A stretch of DNA of 64,000 nucleotides from Ophioderma brevispina (GCA_023653785.1 JAMKCH010019701.1:1-64000), one strand, 5' to 3'. Numbered from the stretch's first letter, positions 33,523 through 46,198 are shown. The notes: a model not told the origin generated them from the letters alone. Translations and numbers: made by a program.

Positions 33523-34944
33523 AATTGCGCTACAAAAGAACAAAGCTAGTGGTAGTTTGCCTACCATATACCACTAGACTTTTTCTTAGTCCAATGTTAT
33601 TGGTATTTTAAAAGGCAGCATTTTCTGTTACATTGGCAAAGATAACTGCTTGTATGATGGTGTCCGGTGACTTGTAATTTTCTACTTTTCTACCTGTAAT
33701 TACACAACCACAGACTGTCTTGTCATTTTTAGAAGACCGACATTGGACTACTCTTGTTCAGTACATTCAGTATTTGGTGATTATCAGAATGTCATTCATT
33801 AAATTATACAAGTGATAAAAAAAAATTGTGCATGAAAAAACATAAAATTTGACCCTTACGCCTGTTTACTCAACTGTGACGCAGTTGAATGTTTCCATTA
33901 CTGCATTTACTGACTTTCTATGCTGAAAAAATGGAAGGAGTTGGTGAAGAAATGATGGGGGGGGGTGTAGATATAAAGATTTTCGCGGCTGAATCCATTT
34001 TTACCCCCATTCCAAGGGGATTTTACACAGTTAATTAAGCTGGTGTCAGCTCCATTATTGTTCTAAATGTGTTGACAAATCTTTATGGATCAGCTGTAAA
34101 AAAATCTTTCATATCTACCTCTTTGTTCACCAATTACGTCATTTTTTCAGCAGCAGAACGCAAAATATGCAGATCATGAAAAATCAACTGCATCAGAGTT
34201 GAGAAACTGGTCAGGGTCAATTTTTGTTTTTTTCGATGCAGCATTTTTTTTTTATTCACTCTGTATAATTTACAGGTAGGTTGTTAATATGGATCTGAAT
34301 GCCAGTGTGATATTTGAGCACCACTCCTCTCCTGGCGCAGGTTTGTGTCAACGCGTTCCAGAGGGCGCGCTATTCCATAATATAGTGAAGTGTGACCACA
34401 ATAGCAATAGGCGATTTATTCCAGCAACTGTTTCAAGAATTAGAATGCAAATCTGCATTTGCCAATCCTCGCTGGTCTTGTATTGGTAGCTACCTCATGC
34501 TCCAGTGGTCTCGGTTTCGAATCTTGCTACTGCCTCTTTTAATATATACAATTTTCATTATTTTTAGTTAGAAAAGTCCCAAAAGATGAAATTACTAGCT
34601 GCCTTTGAGTGTTAGTGAGGGAAACCTGCGATCTGAATAGGATTGGTTAGGGAAGTGGGTAGTTTCCCACAGATTCACAGCTGATGTACAGTTATTAATT
34701 CCTTCCTAAATTATGACCTAAACTTCATTCTACATTGAATCTTTGAACTACTTATCATTTTATGTTTCCTTTGAAATGCCGACATCTCGAATGTAACATT
34801 CAATTGATGATCTAATCAAAAATACATCGTTCCCCGGAACACTTGTGGCGCCTGCCAATAGCGTTTGTCAACAGGAGTGGTTGTTTGGTGATGTTTGATA
34901 TTTTTTGGCCAGTGTTCACTCGTTCAGGCACTTTTGGTGTTTGA
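33523..34944. other. No recognisable feature
   Basis: Includes a G run at 33957-33966 and a B-box-like GGTTTCGAATC at 34501, too weak to call a tRNA or SINE. Confidence 0.4.
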
Positions 34945-35500
34945 TTTTTAATGAATTGGGCCAACGGTTCCATATAGGGGGTCATCAAAGGTCAATCAAG
35001 TGTCATCCCACATAACCTCATGGCCAGTGATTATTTTGAGTAACTTTGGTGACCATAGTATCTTATATGCCAAAGAAAATGTAGTTTGTCAAATTTTCAC
35101 AAATGGTCAAGTTCACATATGGGTTCTCAACGATCCTTTGTTTCCACCACGGCTACAGCTTTGCCAGTGGTTCTTCTACTGATATGAGTTTAAATGAGTC
35201 AATGCATTGTGAGAAATGAGTACTGTTAACTGTTTTTTTCTTTTTTAAATTGGGTCCCACGGTCACATAGGGTCATCAAAAGTATCAATCTGTGTACATC
35301 CCACTAAGTCTGGCTTGTGGTCTGTTTTGAGTAACTTTGGCTGGCCATAGCCATCTTAATGTGCCAAAGAAAGTAGTTTTAAAGATTTTTACAAAATGGG
35401 GGTCTCAAAGTTCACATATGGGGTCATCAGAGAGTCATTTGTTTACACCAATAATGGTCTTTGGGCCAGTGCTTCTTCTGACCAGATGAAGTTATTCATA
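34945..35500 (+). repeat. Two-unit tandem repeat, ~290 bp
   Basis: Units about 34945-35205 and 35240-35500 share GGTCATCAAA, TTTTGAGTAACTTTGG, CCATAG, GCCAAAGAAA, TTCACATATGGG and GGCCAGTG-TTCTTCT blocks. Diverged; no coding content. Confidence 0.75.
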
Positions 35501-36239
35501 ATAAATTTTTAATTTCATAGTCCACCCTTTCATTTTCTTACTAAAATGATAAGGAAATTAATAGATAATAGAAGTCAATATGGTTCATAAACTAACGACA
35601 ATTCTAAATTGCCATTTAGGTATATATTGATCAATTTGGATCAAATTTTGATAACGATCCTCATGGAAAAACCTGGTCGTTGAATGGGTACAAAGAGAGA
35701 ACAACACTTCTTCCCATCAAAGTTGCAGTAATTTGTTAAATTAAAAGCATTTATGTTTTTATGGAAAAAAAAAATAGCAAAATTTATCCCACAGCTGACA
35801 GCTGGGAATACGCATTTATCTTTATTATTGTTACTTTTTTATTTCTCGTTGTCATTTTTATTTTGTGTTTATGGACCACCACTGGGTAGGGGGGCGTGTT
35901 TGTTGGGGGGGGGGGGGGGGGGCCCGCCCTGTTATCAAGTGTTTCTAATCAATAAATCAAATAAAATGACCAGGGCTTTATGTCTTTTACAACATCTACT
36001 GTATTTATCCATGGAGTAATCAGTTAAACTATACTAACATACATATTGTTATAAATATATCTGATTAAGCTCATCCCAACTTTATTTTGCCTCCCCAATT
36101 ACTTCACAAAGTTTTTACAAGTGCTTTCTTTAGTATGTTTTGTAGTCCTGTGTGTCAACTGATATAATTACCCGAAGTATCAGGCGTTTACAATTATTAT
36201 TACGCTGTCACTAGAAATCATCAGAATCATTTCGCTTCA
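35501..36239. other. Spacer with an 18-G run
   Basis: The G run lies at about 35905-35922; otherwise nothing supported. Confidence 0.4.
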
Positions 36240-36460
36240 ACTAGGGCGCAACCGTAGTGCAAGCCCTATCCGCACTTAGATTGTAACATTTCCCTGACAG
36301 CTCCACATTTCACTCCTAGGTAGAGAGAGGCAAGTGAGGTAAAATGCCTTGCCCAAGTGCACAACACGCTGGCCTCAGCGGGACTCGAACCCACAACCTC
36401 AGACATGGCTCACTTGGACCACACATGCCCAAGATCTACTCACTGCATTGGAAGAGTCAT
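36240..36460 (-). mobile_element. tRNA-derived SINE, copy 1
   Basis: On the minus strand, an A-box-like TGGTCCAAGTG (36421-36411) is followed by a perfect B box GGTTCGAGTCC (36391-36381). A SINE-like body follows: CACTTGGGCAAGGCATTTTA, CCTCACTTGCCTCTCTCTAC, CTAGGAGTGAAATG. The A-B distance (about 20 bp) is shorter than in a normal tRNA, so it is a RNA polymerase III-promoted retroposon relic, not a tRNA gene. A diverged partner lies at 57907-58000. Confidence 0.6.
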
Positions 36461-36652
36461 AGGGAGGAAGGGGTAGAATTTCATAGCAGAGTGCGAGAAT
36501 CAGTCTTGATTCTCCAAAATGAATTTTGCGCGAATCATCTAATTCGCTGCTGTGTTAGGCTCTAAAGTTTACGAGAATCAACATTGATCCACACATATCA
36601 ATTTACAAGAATCTTTGCGAGAATCGATTCCGTGCCCAAAATTCTAAACCTG

Positions 36653-36750
36653 TGATGTTGTTTTAACCAACCCATAATGCATTGCAATGTGCCTAACTGC
36701 CTATACTGTACTGTACTAACTAACACACGTTAGTACTAGGGACCAAGTGT
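36653..36750 (-). mobile_element. CAGAGGGTG-family MITE, copy 3 (fragment)
   Basis: AACCCATAATGCATTGCAAT and GTGCCTA-ACTGCCTATACTGT match the right-hand part of 20805-21081 inverted. The terminus is lost. It abuts the foldback at 36772. Confidence 0.6.
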
Positions 36751-36771
36751 TCAAAATTTCCAAGCACTATT

Positions 36772-37314
36772 AGCACATTTTTTTTGAAGAGCGCCCCCAA
36801 TTTTTCAAAAAAATTGAGATTTTTTATACAGCGGTGGCATTGGTACCTGGCTAGTAAACTATACCTGTGAATGGTTAAGCTCGAAACATTACTGTGTTCA
36901 CAAACTAAGGACTTTTGTAATTAGAATAATTAGTATCGGGGATCCGCCCGTTATAATAATTCAAAGGCTGCTGGAGGGAAGGAAACGGCCTTCCATGGGA
37001 AATAGCCAGGAAAAGCGCAATGTACGTGTCTACGCTATCCATTGTGTTGTTTTATTGGTTCAGGCAAGTCCGTTAGAGGTTATCTTCTCGACGGGTGGCA
37101 ATTTAATCATGGACAGAACATAAACGTAGCATTTCCAGCTCTGCCGTTAAGTCAATCTGGGATCCAAATTCTAACTACAAAATCGCTTAATTTATGATAA
37201 ATAACGCATTTTTTAGCATTCTCGTTCGCAGGTATAGTTTCCTAGACAATCACCAACGTAACTGTGCCAAAATATCAAATTTTGAAAATTGGGGGCCTCT
37301 TCAAAAAATGTGCC
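36772..37314. mobile_element. Foldback element, ~100-bp inverted ends, (A/G)GCACATTTTTT
   Basis: The left arm begins AGCACATTTTTTTTGAAGAG, then CGCCCCCAATTTT and, further in, AAACTATACCTGTGAA. The right arm is the inverse (GGCACATTTTTTGAAGAG, CCCCCAATTTT, AAACTATACCTGCGAA). About 543 bp, non-coding. Target duplication uncertain (ATT or ATTA on both sides). Confidence 0.75.
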
Positions 37315-38221
37315 ATTATTGCTTTAAAGAAGTACAAGACGTTTCTTGATCACGCTCAAATTACTTCAATACTTGTATTTTGTTCACTAAAATGAGTTGA
37401 AGTCAGTGTTTTTGTGTGGTAAGAACTCAACATGTCAGCCTTCTGCACATTTAACTTATTGTCCATCCCTCTCTCTGACATCCTTTGTACATTTGTAGCA
37501 ACTTAACAAATAATTCACCTGAAAGCGTTTCCTACAATGCAACTTGGAGGAGCCACACTATCCAGCATGAATCTGGCATTTTGAGGCCAACTCGAACCAT
37601 GTACTTGCAGGTTATAATACTGATGGTTTAGCAAAACTTGTTATTAACCAAAATATTTTGATTTCGGCAGGGTTTGTTTTAAGTACACCTGGTAGTTACG
37701 CTTCAGTTGTTTTGCACATCAAACTGTCACAGCAACGGTATTTTTAAGGGGGAAAAATCACTTAAAATCTCACTATGTGTAGTTTTGACCATTCTAAAAC
37801 ACAAGCTAAAAGTAGACCAGTTTCTTCATTGTGCAAAATATTCCCTCACATTCTCCACTTAACATACATGCCAATTCACCAATACCTCGTATTACGATAA
37901 AGAGCTTCTTACAAACAACACAAACCACTGAATGTCAAGCAACTATGAATCGGGATAGAGAAATGGCAAGCGTAAGATGCTGCTGCCATCTTTTCCACAA
38001 ATTTTAGAAATCTTTGGTTCCTCCATTTACCTCCCCCCCCCCCCCCACCATATTTCCCCAAACCATTTTCCCTGACACCTCTAATTGCGCTATGTTCTGT
38101 GTAATTCCAGAGAGCCCAAAAGACAGTGAAAGAACTCATCAAATGGCATATATAATCTACATTCTTTGAAAAATATTTTAGAGGTGCTTTCTTCTGGACC
38201 GCTAAAGGCACATGTTCTGGT
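37315..38221. other. No recognisable feature
   Basis: Contains a C run at 38034-38046; nothing else supported. Confidence 0.4.
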
Positions 38222-38365
38222 CGTCCTTGGCTACAGAAGTCTTAAGTAAAACAAGATGATTTTGATTAGCTTATATTTCAATATATAAATCTTTGCTCCA
38301 ATCATGAAATTAGAAACCTCTCAATTTTTTGTACCAAGAAATCATTCTTAGCTACAAAGGTGCTC
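38222..38365 (+). mobile_element. TTAA-3 MITE fragment
   Basis: TTTGATTAGCTTATATTTCA, CGAAATTAGAAA-like and TTTTTGTACCAAGAAA segments are collinear with the interior of 51015-51369. TAAAGGCAC at 38204 may be the decayed left end; the right end is absent. Confidence 0.55.
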
Positions 38366-39849
38366 ATCCTTGATTTACACAAAGTAGTATCAATTTTGAT
38401 ATTAGCAACTATCCATTGTCTTAAGACAAAAAACGACTGTTTAATGGTCAACCATCAACATCAGCACGTAATAAACGGTTGCAATGTGCATTCTTGCTTC
38501 TACCATAAAACCGCAGTTGTTCCCATGATACTTGGTGGCGAGTGTATGCGAGTGACTGGCTCTCATATCAATTAGAGAACACAAATATAAATATGGAACA
38601 GTACCTTAAATTAACTTTTACCTCCTGCAAAGAACAGAAATGGCTTCAGCCTACATAGCGTGCCAATGGGAATAGTGCATGATATACACTGCTTATGAAG
38701 GCTAGATTTTTTCTCTCTAAATTCATCAGATTTGGTGATACCTTCAACCTTTGAATTCAAACTTTTGAGAGTTCAGATCGTGTTTCCTAATCAGTGTCAT
38801 AGTAGATTAGGCGCTGATAGTAGGCTAACCTTTATTCTGTCAGGGGGATTAAGATTAATGGAGGGGCAGGGACAGAATTTTATTTCGAATAATACATAGT
38901 CCAAGTCCAGCAATATGTCTGTTCTATGACCAAAGAGTATATGGTGCCAAGCAAAACTCAAGACAAAACTACAAATGCAGTGCATACCATATTAGTGTAA
39001 GCTGTGTGGCCGGCAGGTGGAATTGAATGCCAAGGCATCAGACATGTCCTCCAAGATTTGAACAGGTGATTAGTGACCTGTCTGTTTTTTCTTTATGTTG
39101 TGCAGTTGGTATAATTGGCCGTTCTTTTTTCACCCTACAAAATCAATTTGTAATCGGATTGAACACTGGCGCAAGTCACAGCCCTATTCCATGCATTCGA
39201 CAAGTCCAAAACTTTTTCCCTCCTGTCCCATCAGCACGAATCTATTATAATAATGTGATGAGTGTAATACAAAAGAGGATAAACATACCTGTCAGACCAG
39301 CCAAGGAGTCGAACCTGGCACGCTGGGCTATCCTAATATAAGCCCTTTAAGCAGAGCTGAAATACCACCTGCACAAAGAGGAGAAAGAACAGTGAAAAAA
39401 ATTATGATTACAATGATATTTATCTAGCATACTGTCAAGATATGAATGCATTTTTGTTACTTTACTTTCACACTGAATTACGAGTTTTCAGGAAGGTTTC
39501 TGCAGTAGGCCCATATGACCTTGCAAAAGAGTCTACACTAAATCCTTTGATGGTTTCTGGGTAAAATTGACCTGTTGATTCCAGCAATTTTGTCATCCTT
39601 GAGCATTTTATGTTTCAGACTGGGTTAAGGTGTATAAACATGTTTTTATTTGATTGGTTTCAAATTGTTCGTATAGGAATGTTGTAACAGGAAATATATA
39701 TTTGCTTTATGTTAATCAGCTCAAAGATATCTAACGGAGGCCAGAGTACTGCCAACATTACGCTCACACTCACACTCAAACTCACACTCACTCACTCTCT
39801 TTCTCGTAAAATTTGAAAACTGTTTTTGATCTATTCAATTAATAATAAA
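38366..39849. other. Spacer with (CACACT)n patch
   Basis: CTCACACTCACACTCAAACT microsatellite at 39761-39803. GTCGAACC at 39288 is a B-box-like match with no other SINE signal. Frames up to 104 codons have no motif. Confidence 0.4.
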
Positions 39850-40560
39850 GATAGATTACCAACATATAAAGCAAATTAAGAAGTAAAGACATGTCCACTT
39901 AAAAATGTCAGTAGGATATTTGTCAATAAAAACATCTATAATCCCAAAGAAAAGATGTTTTGTTATAAATGATATCAAAAAACTCCCCCCCCCCCCCCCC
40001 CGTGAAATATGACAACTGTGTTGTGTGTTTATTTGCATCTAATTCAATTATTTAATTCAGATATTTCACATTTTTGATAAAAGATGCTATGTCAATCTTA
40101 CAGCAAATTTTAATCACACTATTCCATACACCAAAGACCAAAGTTGAGTTATAAGTTTTGTCCAACCAATCAAGTCAAAATGACATGTCCACTTACATAT
40201 ACCACTAGGATTTGTCAATAATGCATCTACACAACTTGTCAATTTATGAAGGATGTGAAAAAAGAAGCCTCTCTCTCTCTTGGAACATAATGTGAAATGT
40301 GTATCCCATGCTTATGTTCATTTATTTTTCTCTAATCCATCAAAAATAAGACATTTTAGCTAACATGCCAATTTTAACATCATGTTATTACACAAACTGC
40401 TACATCAAGTAGTTATATTGGAAAATACCTGCATTGCCATGCAAAGTGTAATAAAGAACCAAAGTATGTCTTGTCAAAGCAATAAAGAAACAATGACAAG
40501 TCCACTTTAAGGCATCAGTGAGGTATTTGTCAATAAAAATACCAACAAATGCTTGTCGAG
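39850..40560 (+). repeat. Three-unit tandem repeat, ~300 bp
   Basis: The block GACA(T/A)GTCCACTT, then AGTAGGATATTTGTCAATAA-like sequence, recurs at about 39887, 40183 and 40495. Between copies are shared AACATG-CAATTTTAA and ACCAAAG elements. A 17-C run interrupts at 39985-40001. Old and diverged. Confidence 0.65.
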
Positions 40561-41108
40561 TTAGCAGTGGTATAGCAGTAATGTCACTGCCAATAGATGA
40601 AGCTATTTGGTTTCAAATATTCTGTAGCCAAAATTCAGGCTTCGGGAAATTAATTCCAAGAAAAAAATAGGCACCTGTAAGTCCAACTATTTTAAAATGA
40701 AAATCAATCTTACATATTGCACAACTTGAGAAAAAAATATTATAAAATAATGTATTTTCAACAATGTCATTTTTTTACCATTTGGCACAGTGCCAAAATC
40801 AGTGCCTGTATCAACTATCACGTCTATGAGAAATTGAAACCATAAAAATTAATATATCTCAAATATGTAGTTGGGGGGGGGGGAATGAAGAAAATTGGCA
40901 TGCATGTTCATGTCACCATTTCATTCAATTTTCAACAAAATCTATCCAGGAAGCTGTAGTTGATGCAATTTCATTGCATGACAAATTAACAAAAATCTCC
41001 TTTGATTTTGGTCCTCTTCTGATTTTGGTCTTCAAACCAAAGGTCACTTAACTCTTAACTGCAAGCAAAATCAAGGGCTTGCATTTGAAAAAATGACAGA
41101 GTGATAGC
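40561..41108. other. No recognisable feature
   Basis: G run at 40874-40883; otherwise nothing. Confidence 0.4.
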
Positions 41109-41445
41109 TTAAAGGCCGAGTCAGAGATTTCCTGATGAGGGTGCATTCAATTTTCAAACAAACTGTTTTTTTGCATAATGCATAATGGTTGTCCATATAC
41201 TATCAAGCTCAAATTGAAGTCCTTCATAGAGAAAATCACAACCTTGTTATATATTTCTTGATCCTGAATTTTTGTTATACACAGTATCCAATGGCACTGT
41301 TGTACTGTGCATATATGTTTACTGCATGAAAACGGAAAATCCGATTCATCTCTAACTTTGGAATTAAGCATTTCAGGCGACTATCTTTACTTCTAAATGA
41401 CTATTTTTAATACTACACATAAAATTGTAATTTGAAAAATGACAA
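41109..41445 (+). mobile_element. TTAA-4 MITE, copy 2 (right end decayed)
   Basis: Begins with TTAA at 41109 and TTAAAGGCCGAGTCAGAGAT. It then follows 58591-58931: GAGGGTGC, TTGCATA..ACATAATG, TTGTCCAT, AGCTCAAAT, CTTCATA-GAAAATCAC, TTACTGCAT, AAAATCCGATTCATC, TGACTATTTTTAAT. The right inverted end is not recognisable. Confidence 0.8.
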
Positions 41446-43103
41446 AAAATACAAGTTTGAACTTCCGAAGGGCCTGTAACAGTTAATCCTTTAAAGTGTC
41501 CATGCTCTAATAAATATTCAATCATTACAATTTCTAAAGATCAAAATGCCTAAATTATCCTACACAATATTTAAAAATTCCAATTCAAGACTATTTCCTA
41601 TTGGGGGGTTGGTCAAAATCGGCTCAAGAGCAAATTGGATATATTGGTGGACAATAAGTACCCACCCCAAAGAGTTTTGAAAACATTAATACCACACCAC
41701 ATTGGTCCTTCCGGTGAGCAACAATCCAACCATAATGGATGGTTGTCCATTTTCTTAGCAAGTCAAACAAAAGAAACTACACCTCCGCTGTGATTACAAT
41801 TAATCAAATACGACAAAGTGGACAAAATGGACAGAAGCAATGGCCAGTGATAATTTGGCCTGTCCAATTCATTGAATCCAGCGAAGCATAAGTCACCATT
41901 AACATAATGCCACTGGCACACAGCTTGGGTTAGTTAATGATGATATTTCAACATGATCAGTGATGATTGCAATTCTGGGCAAGATGAGGTCGGATCACTT
42001 TGATAATGAACTCCGAGGGTTGTCATTACAGTCAACAAGCTCTGTTGTGACACAACAAAGAAATGAAGCAAGAACAGAATTACATTTCCATTCCATGGCA
42101 AATTGTATCAACAAAATGCAGAGGATGACCTTGAAAATAGTTAAAAATATCATAAAACATGTGATACCTTTATATTTATCTACAATTAAACACTAATTAC
42201 TGATGGTATATATTTTATCTAACAAACTCACATTATCGGTACACATACCTTTGAGCTATGCTTTGAGCATGCACGTAGTGGTGTGGAAAAACAAAGCCAT
42301 CCATGACTGATGGATCGAGAATTGACAAAAATTTAACGGTGGAAACTTTATATAACCGTACTTTGAAAACTAATTTAAAAAGAACAGAAAGTGCCATGTA
42401 TTTAACAACAGCAGTCTAGGCGGCATCTCCCGATTTCACTGGAATACAAATAAAATATTCTGATAATTTCCTATTCCTGCTTCGAGTGACTAATTCGGTA
42501 TTAATATTGTTATTTCACTTGACTGTAAGTCATTCAACAATAGACATATTTCAACCTGCCACTCATTTCAAATGTTAATATTGCCGCTCTTTCCAAAGCA
42601 TGCTTTCAAAATTTTATCATCCTTAGATAATCCCCAAATAGAGCAAATATATTTTACCACTGAGGAGAGCTAGGTGCTCGGTGCTTGTGAACTGCAATGC
42701 TGAACTTTTTGAACGTTCATAAATGATGTTTTGCAGTTACTTTGAGATGGAAAATCATTATTTTTTTACTCATACCCTGATGTGACATTAGACCCCATAA
42801 GTTTATGTCATTGCCAGGGAGATCTCACATAAGTTCTTTACTTGCAGTATTTTTTAAAATATATTCTTAAAGTAGTTTTTGTCTTTAAAACATGACAAAC
42901 CATATTTTTTTAGCCTGTTATGTAGCCTTTTTTTTAATTTTAGGCCACAGTCGGTATCAACTTCCAGTAGAAATCACATTTTGCAGCAACAATTTGTTAT
43001 GAATGAGCAAAGATAGCACCTATTCAGAACATTTATGAAATTCACAAAAGTTCGTTGTACAAAGATAAATTTCAATGTTTTCACTTGTGAGATTCTCTTG
43101 TCT
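41446..43103. other. No recognisable feature
   Basis: A 78-codon frame at 41960 without motifs. AT-rich. Confidence 0.4.
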
Positions 43104-43223
43104 GTTCAAATGGTGAATAGGATGTTCAAATGGTAAATTGGATGTTCAAATGGTAAATTGGATGTTCAAATGGTAAATTGGATGTTCAAATGGTAAATTG
43201 GATGTTCAAATGGTGAATTAAAT
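43104..43223 (+). repeat. 20-bp minisatellite, six units
   Basis: Unit GTTCAAATGGTAAATTGGAT at 43104, 43124, 43144, 43164, 43184 and 43204. The four inner units are identical; the first and last differ at two or three bases. Confidence 0.97.
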
Positions 43224-44026
43224 GGGAAAGTACACTGGGGGCTTACAGATGTTCACCAGGAATCCATTCAGAATGCGTGAGCTTTGATGCATTGTACTCT
43301 TTTTAATAACAGGTGGTTGAACAATACATTGTCCCATAAAAATAGACTTATTTTATACAATATAAACTTAAGGGTCCATTTGGAGGCATGTTTGTTCTGG
43401 AAATTGTTCAAAGACAATACAGATTGTTTAATACAATACCTGAATTTCCCCAGTGTAAAAAAATGTCAATTTTACACTATTTCACTGGCAGCAATTCTGC
43501 AAACACATAAAAATTAATTCTATCAAAAACACTTTAAAACATAATGTATATTTGGCAAAATTACAGAGATTGTGAATGTGTGGCGGATAAAAAAGCACTG
43601 ACAGAATTTAGTAGGGCTATCCACCAATTCAACAAAATTGTTACGGTGCATATACTGTAAAATTTGAATGGAAACCTGGAAAAGCTGTATTTTTAAGGGA
43701 TTTCGTTGACAGCATTGCTGCCAGGATTTTCCTGTAAAATTTACAGTATTTTTTTTTATTTATTATTTTAAAATTGAAAATTCATTATAGTGATAATGCT
43801 GATATTCCTTTATAGTGAAATAAGAGCTCCAATTTTAAATTTAGTCATAATAGGCCTGGAAAATTGGACATTAAAATAAGAGTACTTCATAATTACAACC
43901 AAATTTCGTTTTCAAAGCCTTTTTACATTATTTTACTGTAAATTGTACTGTATTTTTTTACAGTGTACATGTGTATAATATCAGCAGTAACAGTGATCCA
44001 CATGAAAACATAAAAATAGTTGAAGG
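43224..44026. other. No recognisable feature
   Basis: Several TACTGTAAA/TTTACAGT motifs at 43650-43970 hint at a decayed inverted-repeat element but do not align cleanly. Confidence 0.4.
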
Positions 44027-44330
44027 AGCAGTGGCAAAACCAGGGGCCCGCAAAGCCCTCCACTTTTGAAAGTGAAGGGACCAATCCCCGCGCTTCAATT
44101 AAAACACACTATCAAATTATGCTTGAAAAAAAAAAATTAAATTCGCACCAAACAGCCCAATTTATCCAAACTTTGAGAGCTTGCCCGTACATCGCAATTA
44201 GCCGAATAGTCAGTATAGTGCGAAAAAAGGGTAATTTTGGGAACGCGGACACCAATTTCAGACGAACAGACGTCTGGTGGACAGGAGTTAACTTAATAGT
44301 CTCCCGACCTTGTTGAGGCGGAAGACTAAA
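44027..44330 (+). mobile_element. Hairpin-tailed dispersed repeat, copy 2
   Basis: Ends with GACGAACAGACGTCTGGTGG then ATAGTCTCCCGACC-TTGTTGAGGCGGAAGACTA (44297-44328), the same tail layout as at 9097-9138 and 62797-62834. The left part CAGTGGCAAAACCAGGGGCC resembles a hAT end, so this may be a composite. A 98-codon frame across it is incidental. Confidence 0.45.
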
Positions 44331-44791
44331 AAGCTGAAACTTAGCACAAAACTGTATGAATGGACCTTTAAGGAGACAACATGCTAGAGCTGGAGTTACC
44401 GTTTAATTTTCTATCCGTGTACGTGAACACTATTTTCGTTCGTGTATCCTTGTGCACGTTGGTGATAAAGACCAACGACTGCCGAATTTTGCACCTCCAC
44501 GAAAATGGAATTCTTGCACTTTGAATCGCTGGTAATCATATTTTTCCGGCTTTGTATTCAGTCATGAGATCATCCGAAAACATGTTTTTAAATGACACCC
44601 CTAATGTTTTTAATTCAGATTACGCAGTTCAATACCCCAAATGCCCAGGGAAATGAATGCACGCTACGGGTGCCACCATATTTTACGTTCTTTGTAGATC
44701 CTTCTTTATTGCAACACCATCTAATTTGACAAGGCTTAACAAAACTGGGGATTTTCATGTTTTTCCGTAAAAGTCGGAAAATTATTTAAGC
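44331..44791. other. No recognisable feature
   Basis: Spacer. Confidence 0.4.
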
Positions 44792-44974
44792 CGGGGTTCT
44801 CCACAGGCGGCCCGCGGGCCAGAATCCGCCCGCGAAGCTTGGTGGTTGGCCCTTGAACAGTTTTGAATATACAACAACATGAGCAACAGAAGGGTGCCTC
44901 TGCCCGCGAGCAGGACTATTTTAAGGGTATACAGCCACCCTGGCCCGCGAGCCCAAATATTGAGACAACCCCTG
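44792..44974. mobile_element. hAT-like MITE, CGGGGTT/AACCCCTG ends
   Basis: Ends CGGGGTTCTCCACAGGCGGC and, inverted, CAGGGGTTGTCTCAATATTT, both leading into GCCCGCGGGCC / GGCCCGCGAGCC. The flanks ATTTAAGC and ATTTAGAG look like an imperfect 8-bp duplication. 183 bp. Confidence 0.65.
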
Positions 44975-45553
44975 ATTTAGAGTATGTCAGCATGTTGAAT
45001 TTTAGCTTTATTTTTTTACTGATGGCAGATCATTTTCATTAACTTTGACTCGGTAATTAAACTAATACTGAAATTAAGAAATTTGTTTTTGCTCAAGTGT
45101 ACACATGTAGCAGAATTTCTAAAAGTGCAGTGGTCTTTCGGTTCGTGTAAACGCTTTGCACGTGTAACACGTCCCAGCCTACAACATGCAGATTGGGTTG
45201 GGTCATGGTCTCAACTGTGTGAAATACAACATAACTGCAATATAGACCTTTATTAAACATGTGTTACTGCTAAACCATAAATGTACACATCTTTTTTGTT
45301 CTACTATCCCATGATCAGTGTATAGGCATAGTGGAAGGGTTGTCCCTTATGAGTACAATCCTTGACATCTGTTCCATTATGATTGTCCATTTGTGGTTAG
45401 AAATGAGTGATCCCACCTTTAATAGACTTTTAATTATTCTTTTTTTATAAATAAAAGGATGATGTTGCTGCTTTTTGCTGAAGCAGCAAAAAATTGAACC
45501 TTCTGGAGATAAGGAGTAAATAATAGCCTACAATCTAATTACCGGGTCGTACA
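44975..45553. other. No recognisable feature
   Basis: Spacer. Confidence 0.4.
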
Positions 45554-46198
45554 TTGAAAGTTCCACGGTCCAATAGCTAATAGCCTCGTCCCCAGGGACC
45601 CCACAATCTTAGCCAAATGTGTTGGAACATGACTGCCTCGTTTTGGCCCCGATTATTGCACCCCGCATTTCTCTTAAAAAATATATAGGAAATCATGTCA
45701 CCTTGGGTTGGGAGGCTTGGAGGCATTCTCTATCCAGGCACCCCTCCCTATCCCCACCAATCACTGTTGAGTGTTCTGGAGTTGTGGCAGAACAACATTT
45801 CAACAGATTCAACATTGTCCAGGGGGAGGGGGGGCATTTTGAAGTACGCCTATAAAAGTGTTCACACTTTGGCTAAGATTGCCCGATTTTTTACCGTATT
45901 GTCAATATTTCGGTATCAGAGGAAAGCTACTATTTTTCCCATTTTACCCTGTGAAATTTTAGGGGCTAGAAGGGATGTTTGGTTTGGATGTTATGAGCGA
46001 AAATAATGCTCCGCCCGTTTTGGTCCAACCATATTAATTTTTACATCAGTCCTCCTAGGGAAATTAAAAAAACAGACTTTTTCATGTCTCAATCAAAATG
46101 GGTTGAAATAGCGGTGCGAAACTTTACAGATATAGGGTTTTGGGGTGAAGGCTAATCTATCAAGATGTATAGACTTACATCGGGCCTTCCACCTTTAA
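45554..46198 (-). mobile_element. TTAA-6 MITE, copy 4, split by a nested element
   Basis: The left part (TTGA at 45554, then AATAGCCTCGTCCCCAGGGA) and right part (ATTTTTTACCG through TTATGAGCGAAAATAATG to CGGGCCTTCCACC and TTAA at 46195-46198) together match inverted 21510-21863. They are separated by the foreign insert 45605-45880. Frames of 78 and 103 codons spanning the join are incidental. Confidence 0.85.
45605..45880. mobile_element. Inverted-repeat element nested in the TTAA-6 copy
   Basis: Ends AATCTTAGCCAAATGTG and, inverted, AATCTTAGCCAAAGTGTG. 276 bp with GGAGGCTTGGAGGC and a G run (45822-45834). Uninserted relatives at 21510 and 2850 lack it. Superfamily not determined. Confidence 0.7.

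Noticed and set aside
34490..34545. tRNA/SINE B box GGTTTCGAATC (and GTCGAACC at 39288)
   Set aside because: Single motif matches with no convincing A box or body.
36381..36421. A functional tRNA gene on the minus strand
   Set aside because: A-B box distance too short and no cloverleaf; it fits a SINE head.
43104..43223. CRISPR-like direct repeats
   Set aside because: Units are contiguous without spacers, and the DNA is eukaryotic.
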